Shown in pieces: positions 38,401 to 49,500 of a DNA stretch of 64,000 bases. Under the pieces are notes generated by a model that saw nothing but the letters and a program-made list of their open reading frames with translations, did no database searches and was not told where the DNA came from. Position numbers and translations under genes: made by a program. Position 1 is the stretch's first letter; every line of letters starts with the position of its first letter. The DNA comes from Corythoichthys intestinalis (taxonomy: Eukaryota > Chordata > Actinopteri > Syngnathiformes > Syngnathidae). The stretch is from assembly GCF_030265065.1 (NCBI RefSeq), contig NC_080405.1, forward strand, positions 19,782,501 through 19,846,500, given 5' to 3'.

Positions 38401-41388
38401 AGTCCGACTTTTGTTTTCCTGGGTGCGTTGAAAATCAATCACAGCACGTCGCTGCTCATTCAAAAATTTTTGCTCATGTTCAGCTCATAATTGTCGGGAT
38501 GCTTTGCAATGAAAGGCTCTACACGTATAATTTTAGTTTTTATGTTCCTGTCCACTTTTTTGGCATTAATGTTCCAACTTCAAAATATTCAAATAGTTCA
38601 TGCGACACAGGCTTTCTTTCGAGTTCCCCGAGTGTTCCCGGTTGCAGTTTCACGGTATTTTGACATTAAAATATACATTTCCACTTTAGCCTGTTTTTGG
38701 CATATATGATTCTGCCAAAATTTAACAAAAACTTCCCCACATATTTTTAATGGTCCTATTCATTTTCAGTGGTAAATTCAACTCCCACCAAAACTTTTCC
38801 ACAGACTTTTCTACTTGGACCTACAAAAAACATTAGTGGTCATTGTTTATGACAAAAAAAATTAAAATCTTAACTTAAAAAGTTTTATGGTAAAGAAAAA
38901 TATTACACACATACACCACAGCGACAGGCATCGTTAGGGTACAGTGGAAGCGCTTGACATTATTATCCACACCTACTAAATTAAACAAGAAAACAATATT
39001 TGATCTAAGGCCCAAAAATCATATCCCTGAATATCAATATACACAATATATATCCCAATATTTTTCTAGCAAAGTGAGAGCAGATGTTAAGTCCAAGTCA
39101 AAGCCAAATGTTACATGTCACAAATAATTTTATTGAAACCTTCAATTTTAGTGAACAGTGGCAAAGTCAAATACATAAATAAGCAACAGTTTTATTTACC
39201 TGGTTCATGAAATAATGCTGTCTTGCAAATAATAAATTGTAAATACTAATACTGTTTGGCAATATGGGCACCTTGTATACGATGTACAGTGGTACCTCTA
39301 CATACGAATTTAATTCGTTCCAGGACCTTGTTTGTAAGTCGAAATGGTCGTATGTCGAGCAGGATTTTCCCATAGGAATACATTATAATTCCATTAATTC
39401 GTTCCAAAGCCTAAAAACATACACTAAATTCTTAATAAATACTGCTGGCACTGTTACAAATGGCAAACATAGAAAAACAAATAAGTTATTAATAAATAAT
39501 TCAGAATAATATAATAATAAGAAGAATAATTAATAATTATTCCTGTAAATAATGTAACGAATCGGATTCTAATATGGCGGACACTTTTTACTGTCCCTGA
39601 ACGCACCGCGAAGGTGACGTCTCAGTGAGATAGGTCGGTGCGGTAGAGATAATACTTTCGTTTTCTTGAGAGCGGTCAACTGCTTAAGACAATGGGCGTT
39701 TTGTGTTGGATAAGTTCTTAAATAAATGATAAAAACGTGACGAAGCTGGCGATTTCCTTGGCAATGTTACCACAATAATAATTGTCACCTTAACTTATAA
39801 ATAGTGGCGAACGGTGGTCGGAAGAGGACCATGGAGCTGTATTGTTGAGCCAGTTCAGGGACGCGCACCCCAAGCTCATATTTTTCTATAACTTGCATCT
39901 TCATTTCAAAGGTAAGCATCACTTTTTTCCTTGTTTCTCCAACTGTATCAACTTTTTTTGAAAACTGTGTTGATTTCTCACACAAGAAAATCCACCGTGC
40001 GTTCGTTTGCAGTGCTGTCATGTCGTCGTATTTCGAGCAACTCGTCGGATGTAGAAACAAATGGCGGCTCAAATTTTACGTCGGATGTCGAAAAGATCGT
40101 GTGTCGAAGTGATCGTATGTAGAGGTACCACTGTATTTTAATTCCATGTCACATTTAAAAATACATCGGTATAATTTTTATATCAATATATCGCCAAACT
40201 CCAAGCCAGCCCTGGATTGTAATTTGCAGGGGTCCTCATTGTATTATGAGATCCATACACCAATATACATGCAGTGCATTAGCCTATAAAAATCCATGAA
40301 TAGGACGCACTGGACTAGAAGCCTCAAGATTCAAAACATGGGGGGAAAAGTACCGGTTTACTCTGAAAATTACAAGTAAATATCTTTTGAACAACAAAAT
40401 TGGATAATTTCCCACAGAACCTATGATGGTGGCTCTCCAGGCCTCCTGCGTACTACTGTCCTGCATGGGTGAGGGGCCAGCTCCCACCTCCTGTGCTAGC
40501 TAAACACGTTTTGTAATCACAAATTACGTCTTTTTTCAATTGAATGTAAGTTTTTCTACACTCTACAGTGCATAAGCAAACCTGGAAAGGATTTAAAGAT
40601 CAGAATCGTACCTTGTTTTGAATTGTATGGTACAAAATGAATGTGTCACCAACGATTTTTTTCCCTCATTTTTTTTTTAGAACATCCAGACATTTCTGAC
40701 TGTCGTGGTCCAATGTTGTAGCTCTTCTGGTCTCAACGGCTCGCGATCACCCTCCGATCCTGACGAACCACCGCCTATTAATGCTGAGGCAGCCAAGGTT
40801 GTTGCTGCCACATTGGTGGAAAATGTATGTCCAGATGTGGCTAACGGGGAGCTTTCCTGGCCTCCAGAGGAGCACGCCCGCACCACAGTAGAACGAGACA
40901 TTCACATTCGTCGCTGCTTTGAGGCCCACCCCGTGCTCTTCACTCTGCTTCAGGTAGTAGCAGCAGGACGGCCGGCTCTGTGTTACTGCTCAGCTGTGCT
41001 CAGAGGCCTAATGGCCACCCTGCTGGCACACTGGGAGGCTTCTCGTGAAGCCGCGTCCACAGACTCTCCCTGGCACCTCCGGGCCTCTTGTGTACTGGTG
41101 TCCTGCATGGGTGAGGGGCAACTCCTACCTCCTGTGCTCGCTAATGTTCACGAGGCTTTCTCTCACCTCGCACCTTTTGAGGTGAGGCTGCTGCTATTGG
41201 CAGTGTGGGAGTATGTGAGGGCCAATGGTCCCATGCCTCAGAAATTTGTCTTCAATCCCGAAAAGGGTCTTTTCTACAGAGATTTCTCTCGGGACGGTGA
41301 TGTGGCACGATACGTCTCACCGATTCACAGTGTCCTGCACAAGAACATTGACAGACTGGGACACCTCTGTTGGAGGTTTCAGCTATGA
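29488..41388 (+). CDS. ints5: INTS5, Integrator complex subunit 5, complete
   Basis: INTS5 is an alpha-helical scaffold subunit of the nuclear Integrator complex, which cleaves snRNA 3' ends and attenuates paused RNA polymerase II transcripts. Four coding exons join in phase: 29488-29564, 34755-35007, 35373-37349, 40681-41388, giving about 1004 residues (human about 1019). Exon 1 ends in phase 2 so that the junction makes Ser before GQELSQEIK. Landmarks are [101 protein letters not shown] and [12 protein letters not shown] near the C-terminus. There are no enzyme motifs, as expected. Most of the protein comes from one 1.98-kb exon whose frame stays open 82 codons into the third intron. The first intron (5.2 kb) and third intron (3.3 kb) are filled with DNA transposons. 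Confidence 0.97.
30895..31023 (+). pseudogene. Harbinger Myb/SANT-like protein, N-terminal fragment
   Basis: The frame from the ATG at 30895 reads [20 protein letters not shown], then [14 protein letters not shown], matching the start of the Myb-like DNA-binding partner encoded by fish Harbinger elements. A stop follows at 31021-31023, well short of the full trihelix domain. Confidence 0.68.
31670..31954 (-). pseudogene. Harbinger (HARBI1-like) transposase fragment
   Basis: The minus strand reads [20 protein letters not shown], then [22 protein letters not shown] (broken here: RFSAEG, YLCQLI) and [13 protein letters not shown], the conserved N-terminal block of HARBI1-type transposases. It breaks off before the DDE nuclease residues. 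Confidence 0.8.
33300..34102. mobile_element. 803-bp hAT-type MITE with perfect target duplication
   Basis: It starts TAGGGGTGCACGATATC and ends CTTGCACCTCTA, flanked by identical GTTTTATT copies at 33292-33299 and 34103-34110. The GATA/TATC-rich ends are typical of a widespread fish hAT group. There is no transposase remnant. It sits in ints5 intron 1. Confidence 0.88.
37522..37675 (+). repeat. Two tandem copies of a ~75-bp 'GATTCGATAC' unit
   Basis: Each unit contains AAGGCCCAGCGATTCGATAC followed by AACGATACGGTTCGATACAG. The second copy lacks one GATTCGATAC decamer. The array belongs to a repeat that begins near GGGTTGGGAATCTCTGG at 37449, probably a hAT-type MITE whose right end I cannot place. 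Confidence 0.75.
39287..40133 (-). mobile_element. pogo/Tigger-like element with relic transposase
   Basis: Perfect ends CAGTGGTACCTCTACATACG and CGTATGTAGAGGTACCACTG lie between TA dinucleotides (39285-39286, 40134-40135), and TTCGTTCCAGGAC follows inside the left end, as in Tigger elements. On the minus strand, 39951-39842 reads [20 protein letters not shown], the CENP-B-like helix-turn-helix at the start of pogo transposases. The rest of the enzyme is deleted. It sits in ints5 intron 3. Confidence 0.88.
40411..40503 (+). pseudogene. Duplicated fragment of ints5 exon 4 inside intron 3
   Basis: This intronic stretch matches ints5 exon 4 at about 41055-41144. Both contain CTGCATGGGTGAGGGG and CACCTCCTGTGCT or close variants, with roughly 85% identity by eye in the core and short gaps. 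It lies 180 bp upstream of the exon 4 acceptor, in the same orientation. It has no acceptor or donor of its own that would make it a usable exon, and the small gap breaks the frame. Confidence 0.8.
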
Positions 41389-41983
41389 GAGAAACATTGG
41401 CACATAAGTAGAGAGTGAAAAATAGATGTGTGTTACATTGCTCTACAAGTGAACTGCAATACTCCTGTCACTGGAATTTACTTTCCTAAGTGTAGCTTTG
41501 TGCATGTGTGTATATCTTTTGTACTATATTTTTAATCTTTATACTTTTCTAAAAAGTTGTTTCTGTGAAAAAGAAAAGTGTACTGAACCGTGACTCACAT
41601 GCACTTAATCCAACCAAATGGAGCATTTAGATTTCATTAAAATCTCTCATTCATAGATCATTGGTTTGAATTTAAAATTGATCGTTCATACTTTGCTCAG
41701 ATGTCTGAAAATGTTCAAATGGCAAACCTGTGTTTTTACCAACTAGCAGGAAAAGAAATCAGACCCGTAAGCATTTTCATTTGAGACATGGGACATCATT
41801 ATGACAAGGTTATAATTAGGGCTTCTTTCTAATTCTGACTTGGATGATGATCTTGCCATTATAGCGACATTAAGCTTGTTCATTCCGTTTTTCTTGAAGA
41901 GCTGACAAAAGAGCCTTCTAGAAAGTCTTGAAGAAGGTACTTTTTTTTTTTTTTTTTTTTTTAAATAAAGGTTTCCAAAAACT
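41389..41983. other. ints5 3' UTR and following intergenic DNA
   Basis: Non-coding sequence, with a T run at 41941-41962. No other feature is seen. Confidence 0.45.
41636..41641 (+). terminator. Candidate ints5 polyadenylation signal
   Basis: ATTAAA, the common variant signal, lies 248 bp after the stop codon. Confidence 0.45.
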
Positions 41984-42032
41984 GTTTTGGGGCTCTCGTT
42001 GGGCAACACAGACTTTCAACTCCCTCCACAGG
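41984..42032 (-). repeat. 49-bp Tc1 transposon scrap
   Basis: TTTTGGGGCTCTCGTTGGGC and TTTCAACTCCCTCCACAGG match positions 19222-19272 of the Tc1 relic upstream. Only this short piece is present. Confidence 0.7.
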
Positions 42033-42351
42033 AGCCAAAAACTACTTTACCCAATGCTCTTTATAGTCTATTTAATTAAAGAAGTGAATTATTTTATATC
42101 ACATACACCAAAAATTTTATAGCTTTTAGCGATCAAAAAGGAGTCGAAGAAGTGAAACTTATGACTGCACAATGCATGCTGAAACACAGAAACACTTCCC
42201 CAATTCTGCTCATTGTACAGAATAATCGTAGTTACAGTGTTATCAATTATATTGTGTAAAAAAAAAAAACTTAAGTCAACTTGTGTCTTGTCAAAACTAA
42301 TTTGCAATACTTGAGAACCATGACATTTCTATTACAGAATTAATGCTCAAT

Positions 42352-42437
42352 TATCCATCCATCAATTTTCACCACTTATCCTTTCCAGGGTCGCAGGGTG
42401 CTGGAGGCTATCGCAGCTGACCTCTGGTGAAAGGCGG
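42352..42437. repeat. Fragment of a common fish dispersed repeat
   Basis: The text around TATCCTTTCCAGGGTCGCAG and GGTGCTGGAGGCTATCGCAG is a familiar teleost repeat, often found in the 3' parts of non-LTR retrotransposons. No ORF or ends are present. Confidence 0.5.
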
Positions 42438-42868
42438 TTGTTGTAGGGCACAATGATCATTTTATCAATTTGCATTTAAAGGTAATCTTGGGTAAAGTGC
42501 ACTACTGGGATTTTTTAAAATTCAATATTAGATACAAACAGATTATTCTTAAAAATAGAAAAAAAAATGCATGCTTTTGACAGTATTTTTAGTACATTGA
42601 TCATAGGCAATCAATATGTGTATAGTATAATGGTATTTTAATTACTGCTCATGATTTAATATTACAGTATTACAGCTGGCATGCGCACAGCTCTGAGAAC
42701 AAGGTTTCAATGACCTTTCCGTGGCTGTGTGGGTACGCTATGGTTTTGAGCCAACTCCCAAAAGCATGCATGGTAGGTTATTTGAACACTGTATTGTCCA
42801 TGGTGGGCGTAAAAGTGAGCATCAATGGCTGTTTGTCTATGCCTTAATATTGGCTGCTGACCAGTATA

Positions 42869-43929
<1,061 letters not shown>

Positions 43930-44410
43930 TAAGGTGCACCCTGCTTCCGTTCACAGCTCCAGCATCCCGTGACCATGTGAAGACAAGCGGGATAGAAGAT
44001 AAATAGATCTCTAGTTATAATAACAGTTCCATCACTAGCATTTTCCCCAAATAATACAATTGTTTTTTTTTTTAATGAAACAATTGATTAACATTTTGGC
44101 ATGATGACTCTTGACAACCTTTTATTGGGGCCATTTATGGAGTGGGGGGGACCCTCCATAAATGGTACCAATTGCCCACCTCTTGAATAATCCATTGCAT
44201 GAGAAGCACTCAGAACAGTAATAGATTCAACTTGTTCAACTTTTTAATCACCTTACAAAAACAAGGATTGTTTTTGATCAAATAGAAAGTTATGAATATT
44301 TTTTAAGAGACATCTTAGGGTCCTCAGCCAATTGTGTTTGTTTAAATTAAATATCATTGGCAGGGTAGACTGTAAACTACACTAATATAAACAGTACTGG
44401 GTATGAGTAC
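43930..44410. other. Intergenic, no feature seen
   Basis: AT-rich non-coding DNA with no ORF, repeat end or exon that I can support. Confidence 0.4.
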
Positions 44411-45975
44411 AGTACAGGCAGAACGTTTGGACAAACCTTCTCATTTGTGCGTTTTCTTTATTTTCATGACTATTTGCAGTGTAAATTCTCACTGAAGGTA
44501 ATAAAACTATGAACACGTGTGGAATTATGTATTTAGCAAAAACGGTGAAATAACTAAAACCAAGCCCGTCGACAGAGGTTGGCAACCGGGTATGTTGTCC
44601 CAGGCCTCAGGACCATAGGAGCCCCTGAAAAGACCTTAATTCATTATTTCTTTCTTTACATTCATACATTTCTTTTTATTTAAATCATTGTCTGATTAAA
44701 TATTATGTACTACATGATATATACTTAAAAACTTATATATTTTTTCCTTTTTTTGCACAACGCCCCCCTACCCCCTCTGTCTTAACAGAGAATGGTTTGA
44801 CTCCGCTCTGCGCATTCAAGGCTACACTACGTATGTGCCCTGAAGCGGGAAATTAAAATCTATCATTGTTAGGAACTCTAAACATGGCAAGACGTCTAAA
44901 TCGGGTGCGCAGAAAAGTAAAGAAAAAGAGATGAAGATCATAGAGGTGAACGAGAAAAATGATGAAGTTTTTAAAAGGGGGACAAGGAGCCAGAGAATTA
45001 GGGCTCGGGTTGACTGTGGATGGTGATGTCGGTAAGTGAACAACAGCCGTTAACACTGAACGTTTACATTAGCAATCACATTAACCAAAGCCGATTCGAG
45101 TGTCACCAGCCACTTGTAGCCTATTGAGCTGCCAAGACATGATGGAGGGGATGAAGGGTATGACAAGACATGCTGCTCGCGCTGAGCCGATGAGAGAGAA
45201 GGTGATGGGAGATCAGGCATACTGTATATGTTAGTCTGTGGGGAGCAGGTGCGTGAGGCTGAACAGGCTCGGGTCTGGCGGCTAGATTTATCTTTGGTTT
45301 ACAAACCACTGTGTATTATAGCAAACACTAATACTGCATTAGGTTGAGGGCAGGTTTAACAACCTAGCCATGCTCTCCATTGAGCGTGAGCATGCTTAAA
45401 AAACTGGATTTCACTGATGTTATAAATGACTTTGCTGTCAAAAAATCTAGGCGCATCACTGTTTGAGGGCTTGATAACCCCAGGGATGTGGAGGGGGCAG
45501 GCACAGGATGTTTAGTTATACTGTTTTGTTGCTTAGTAGGCTGGCATAGTACTCTCAGTTGTATTGTATTGTAGCCTACATGGGACAATAAATGGAAATT
45601 GTTTGTTTATATTGTGTCACATCACATAACGTTCTGTTAAATTTAACCGTCCATCTCAAATTAAATAATTTGAAAATTTACACTGTAATTGCTTGCAAAG
45701 CGTTAAAAGTACTGCGTATGTTGTCGTGACAAGCAGGTGGCAGGGGCCGGGAGGCTATAATGGTCTCTTGTCCCCGGGCCCCTGCAAGTATACTGACAGC
45801 CCTGCTAAAAACATGTATAATATTCTAGTATCTTTAAAGTAGCCACCCTTTGCTCTGATTACTTTATTGCACACTCTTACCATTCTCTTGATGACCTAAA
45901 ATGGTTGACTTCACAGGTATGCCTTTTCAGTATTAGTGGAATTTATTGCTCTGTCAGTGGGGTTGGGACCTTCAT
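44411..45975. mobile_element. Old Tc1-like relic split by a hAT
   Basis: CAGAACGTTTGGACAAACCT at 44417 starts a familiar fish Tc1 end. Its continuation (TGTGGAATTATG, GTGAAATAACTAAAA) is cut at 44560 and resumes at 45805 with TAGCCACCCTTTGCTCTGAT and CACACTCTTACCATTCTC. No transposase frame is left and the right end is lost in a T run. Confidence 0.6.
44561..45804 (+). mobile_element. hAT-type element with transposase N-terminal remnant
   Basis: Ends CAAGCCCGTCGACAG and CTGACAGCCCTG are imperfect inverted repeats flanked by ACTAAAAC and CTAAAAAC. Around 44890-45000 the plus strand gives KSGAQKSKEKEMK and FKRGTRS, resembling the basic start of ZMYM/P52-like hAT transposases. The rest is decayed. 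Confidence 0.6.
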
Positions 45976-46512
45976 TTTTTTTTTTTTTTTTTTTTTTTTT
46001 TTGGTTTTTTTTTTTTTAAAATAATTTTAATAATTCCAATGAAATGACATTATTATAAGAAGGTCACATTATTACAATAGTAAACAATAATACAATAGAT
46101 TTATAGTGATTAAATTAAGTATATAATAGTTCATCATATATATATATATATATTTTTTTTTAATAAACGATATCGTATATTATGTAGTACTGTTATGTCA
46201 CACGATGATGCTTTGTCTTTTTGAAGACGAATAGATAGTAAAAAAGCTTGGCTCTGGATTTTGGAGATGACGTGTCTGTGCCTGAGCGGATACGGGCGCG
46301 TCCACGTTAATCTTCCCTCATCCGGAAACAATGGATGAATGAATGAAATGAAAGCAAGACGGTGTTGATAAGAATTTAATCAGCTGCATTTTTGACCTAC
46401 GCGTTTTACGTGTACGATTACACTTGAACGTTTCAGACTGTGATTGAAAATCCCACATTTTTCTGTTTATTCTGCCGTGTAAGAGGCGGAGTTGCCCAGG
46501 GTCAGAATCAAG
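45976..46512. other. Low-complexity tract and ganab upstream region
   Basis: A T run of about 40 bases (45976-46018), an AT dinucleotide run (46136-46152) and 46160-46512 with no ORF. The last 70 bp has a GC-box-like GGCGGAG and should hold the ganab promoter. Confidence 0.5.
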
Positions 46513-46521
46513 ATGGCCGCC
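46509..46521 (+). promoter_or_regulatory. YY1-type motif over the ganab start codon
   Basis: CAAGATGGCCGCC matches the YY1 consensus and includes the initiator ATG (46513). YY1 sites in this position are common in TATA-less housekeeping promoters. Confidence 0.6.
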
Positions 46522-49500
46522 TTCACTGAAAGGTAAGACTAACGGTCTCGCTGTATCATCGTGACATTCATCATGTATCTTCTTGTGCTACATCATGGTT
46601 TCACCCGCATGAAGCCGAGGATAGTGCTACTTGTTGGTTGACAACTAGAAATAATTCTTCACACCCATTCGAGAATCCCACAACTGAATTCGCGTCTCGT
46701 CCATCAACCTGCACCTTGCTAGGAAGCTTGCTAACTTGTTAGCGCGACAAAGAAGATATATAATAAAGGCAGTCAGGTGCCCGTATTTCTATTTTATGTT
46801 GTGGTTTGTCGTTTTGTGTCTTTGGCTGCATTGTGTTTGTTTTCTTTAAATATAGTTGAACAAAAGTTCGAAGAACGACTACCTAGCTTTATCTGCTGCT
46901 GTAACTAAAACGATGGTATTGAAGTCGATGCTAACGTGATTTGATGAATGTCCGATGAGATTATTCGATCATTTATGGATTCTGGCTAAAGAGGATCTAT
47001 TAAAATTAACTGTAGAACATTAAAATATTAAAATTAACTGTAGAACATTAAAATGTATGTCGTAGTCAGATTTTTTTTTAAGCAGGGTAGAACATTTCCT
47101 TTAGGCTTTCAAGACAATATCACTCGTACACTATTACTAAGAGGACAAAGTCCGGTTTAGTAAACATGGTTTATTTAAATAGATGCTTTCATAGAAACTA
47201 TTTGCACAGCGCTTAACGTATGCCGTAATACAAGTATGGAATGGGGATTCGGAACGTTTAACAGCCCGTACAAGAAGAAAAGTGAATTGTAGCAACCTTT
47301 TTTTAAGTCCAAGCTACTAACTTGGATGTACTAATTATTGTGAAAGGCTACACTTTAATACACAATGCTGAAACGATGTTCAATTGTTATTACTGAAAAC
47401 AACACTAAAATTATTTAAATGGCTTTCAATGAAGGGATAGACTTTCAATTGGACTGGGAGCCACTGTGGGGAGGAAGGGTTGGGAGATGTGTGGCTAAAC
47501 CTATGGGCTGTAGACAAAACCCTTTCAACGTGACTCACATTAGTACTTAATCCACTTGAAGCTTCATTCTTTATCTAAATTTCCCTTGTAGGATGGCACC
47601 TACCCTTGTGCTCTGGCTTGTTGTTTGTCTCAGCGGGACACTGGCTGTGGACAGAGCCAACTTTAAAACCTGTGACCAGAGTGCCTTCTGCAAGTAAGTT
47701 AATACATTCAATGAGCTTCCAGAGGCTACTCGCTTAGTTTAATGACACATCCCTACCCCTGGGTAAAATGTTGGTTTAATCTTCCATTTGAATTTTAATA
47801 ACAGACGTCAGCGTGCATTGACTCCTGGCGAGTCTCCATATCGAGCCCTCCTGGAGACTATGGAGCTGACCAGCACAAGACTCACTTTGCAGCTCAAGAA
47901 TGACAAGAACAAGGTACAGTTTCCACAATATGTAGCATCTGGATCAAATCTAAAATGTTACATGTACAGTTTCCACAATGTATTGACGCAATGGAACATA
48001 TTGTAGTTGCTACCAACCAACACTGAAGGCACATGTTTGTGTCTTCTGTAATTTCAGCTCTGTATAAATGGTTCCTTAGGTAAAAGAATAATGCAAAAAT
48101 TTGATAACCACCCATATTCTGGGCTAAAGACTACAAAACGAAAATTGCTTTTACGTTCAACTAAATTTGATTGCGGTACAGGCTGCAGCTTATCTGGATC
48201 AAATCTAAAACGTTTCATGCAGGGTTTTCCCTAAATATAAAGCACTGTGGCGCACCGCCACACCAAAATAAAAGCCGCCACATATTGCAAATGAGATGTT
48301 TTTTTTTTTTTAAAGATACATTCTAATTTATAATTTGTATAATTTAACAGTACGTCTAAATGAATATCTATAGCTCATTATTTACGCACTATTTGCCAGA
48401 AGTCGTCTGAAATGGCACGTCAAATACAAATTGTTACTTTACACGCTTTATTTTGAAAATCACATTGGTTGTTGCAAGCGTGACTCTAACTATGTTGCCG
48501 CAGAGTCAGGCGAAAAATCCACAGAAAGGTATTTCAAGGTAATGCAATTCTGGTTTAAACCTGAGAAAACGACCTTAATATTGACGCTGACATGACGTTT
48601 AGGTTGTTTTTGGCGCGTTTCACCCGAATCGTCGCATCCTAGCATAGCATTTGTTCGTTGCTGATGTCACTGGTAGTAATTTCAGATGAGTACTTTGAAG
48701 TAATTAGAAAAGATTGACGTTGTCAAAGGACGAGGGTCAGTTAACAGAAGGACTATTATTATTGTGGTAATGTAGTGTGTATTTGGGCCAAATAAAGAAA
48801 AGTCTAGATGTAAATCGTTCTATTGCTACGAGGAAAAACTGTCATATTATTAAGTAGGAGTAATGTAGCTGTAATCAGTTACGCATTTTACGTACATGTA
48901 CTGTAGCTGGGAGCTATGACAAAGCATTAGTATAAATCCTTCTATTGATTATAATTTGATGTAGATGAGGCAAAATATTAAGGATTTCCTTATTTGTTAA
49001 ACCGATTCTAAAACACAAGATGCTTTCAATATTCTTGATTTTAATGGAGGCGGCAACACGCTACGTGAAGTACGTAGCTGCGTATTCAGCTATGTAAGTC
49101 CTAAGCAGTAATAAGATTTTTATTCTCATATTATTAAATCAACATTCATTCACATAGTAATAGTTCGACTTTTTTTCTCTTGACCTCATCTACATCAAAT
49201 TATTTTCCATAGAATGATTTATGCTAATGCTTACAGCTAAATTGCCCCTACGTAATAACTTTTTTGCCCTTGAAGCAAATTTAATCTCATAGTCATTTTA
49301 TTTACCGTAATTTCCGGACTATAAGCCGCTACTTTTTCCCCCTACTTTTGAATCCTGCGGCTTATAGTCCAGTGCAGCTTATTTGTTGATTTATTTGGGT
49401 TATAGGTGACACTTTGACAGTTGCGTTATAAGACTGTCATAAGACCGCCATAATTATGACATGACGCTATTATGGGCATTAATGAATGTTTGTGACAGAT

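Noticed and set aside
45976-46018. Long T run as a retroposed poly(A) tail
   Set aside because: No SINE or LINE body or target duplication could be found next to it; left as low-complexity DNA.
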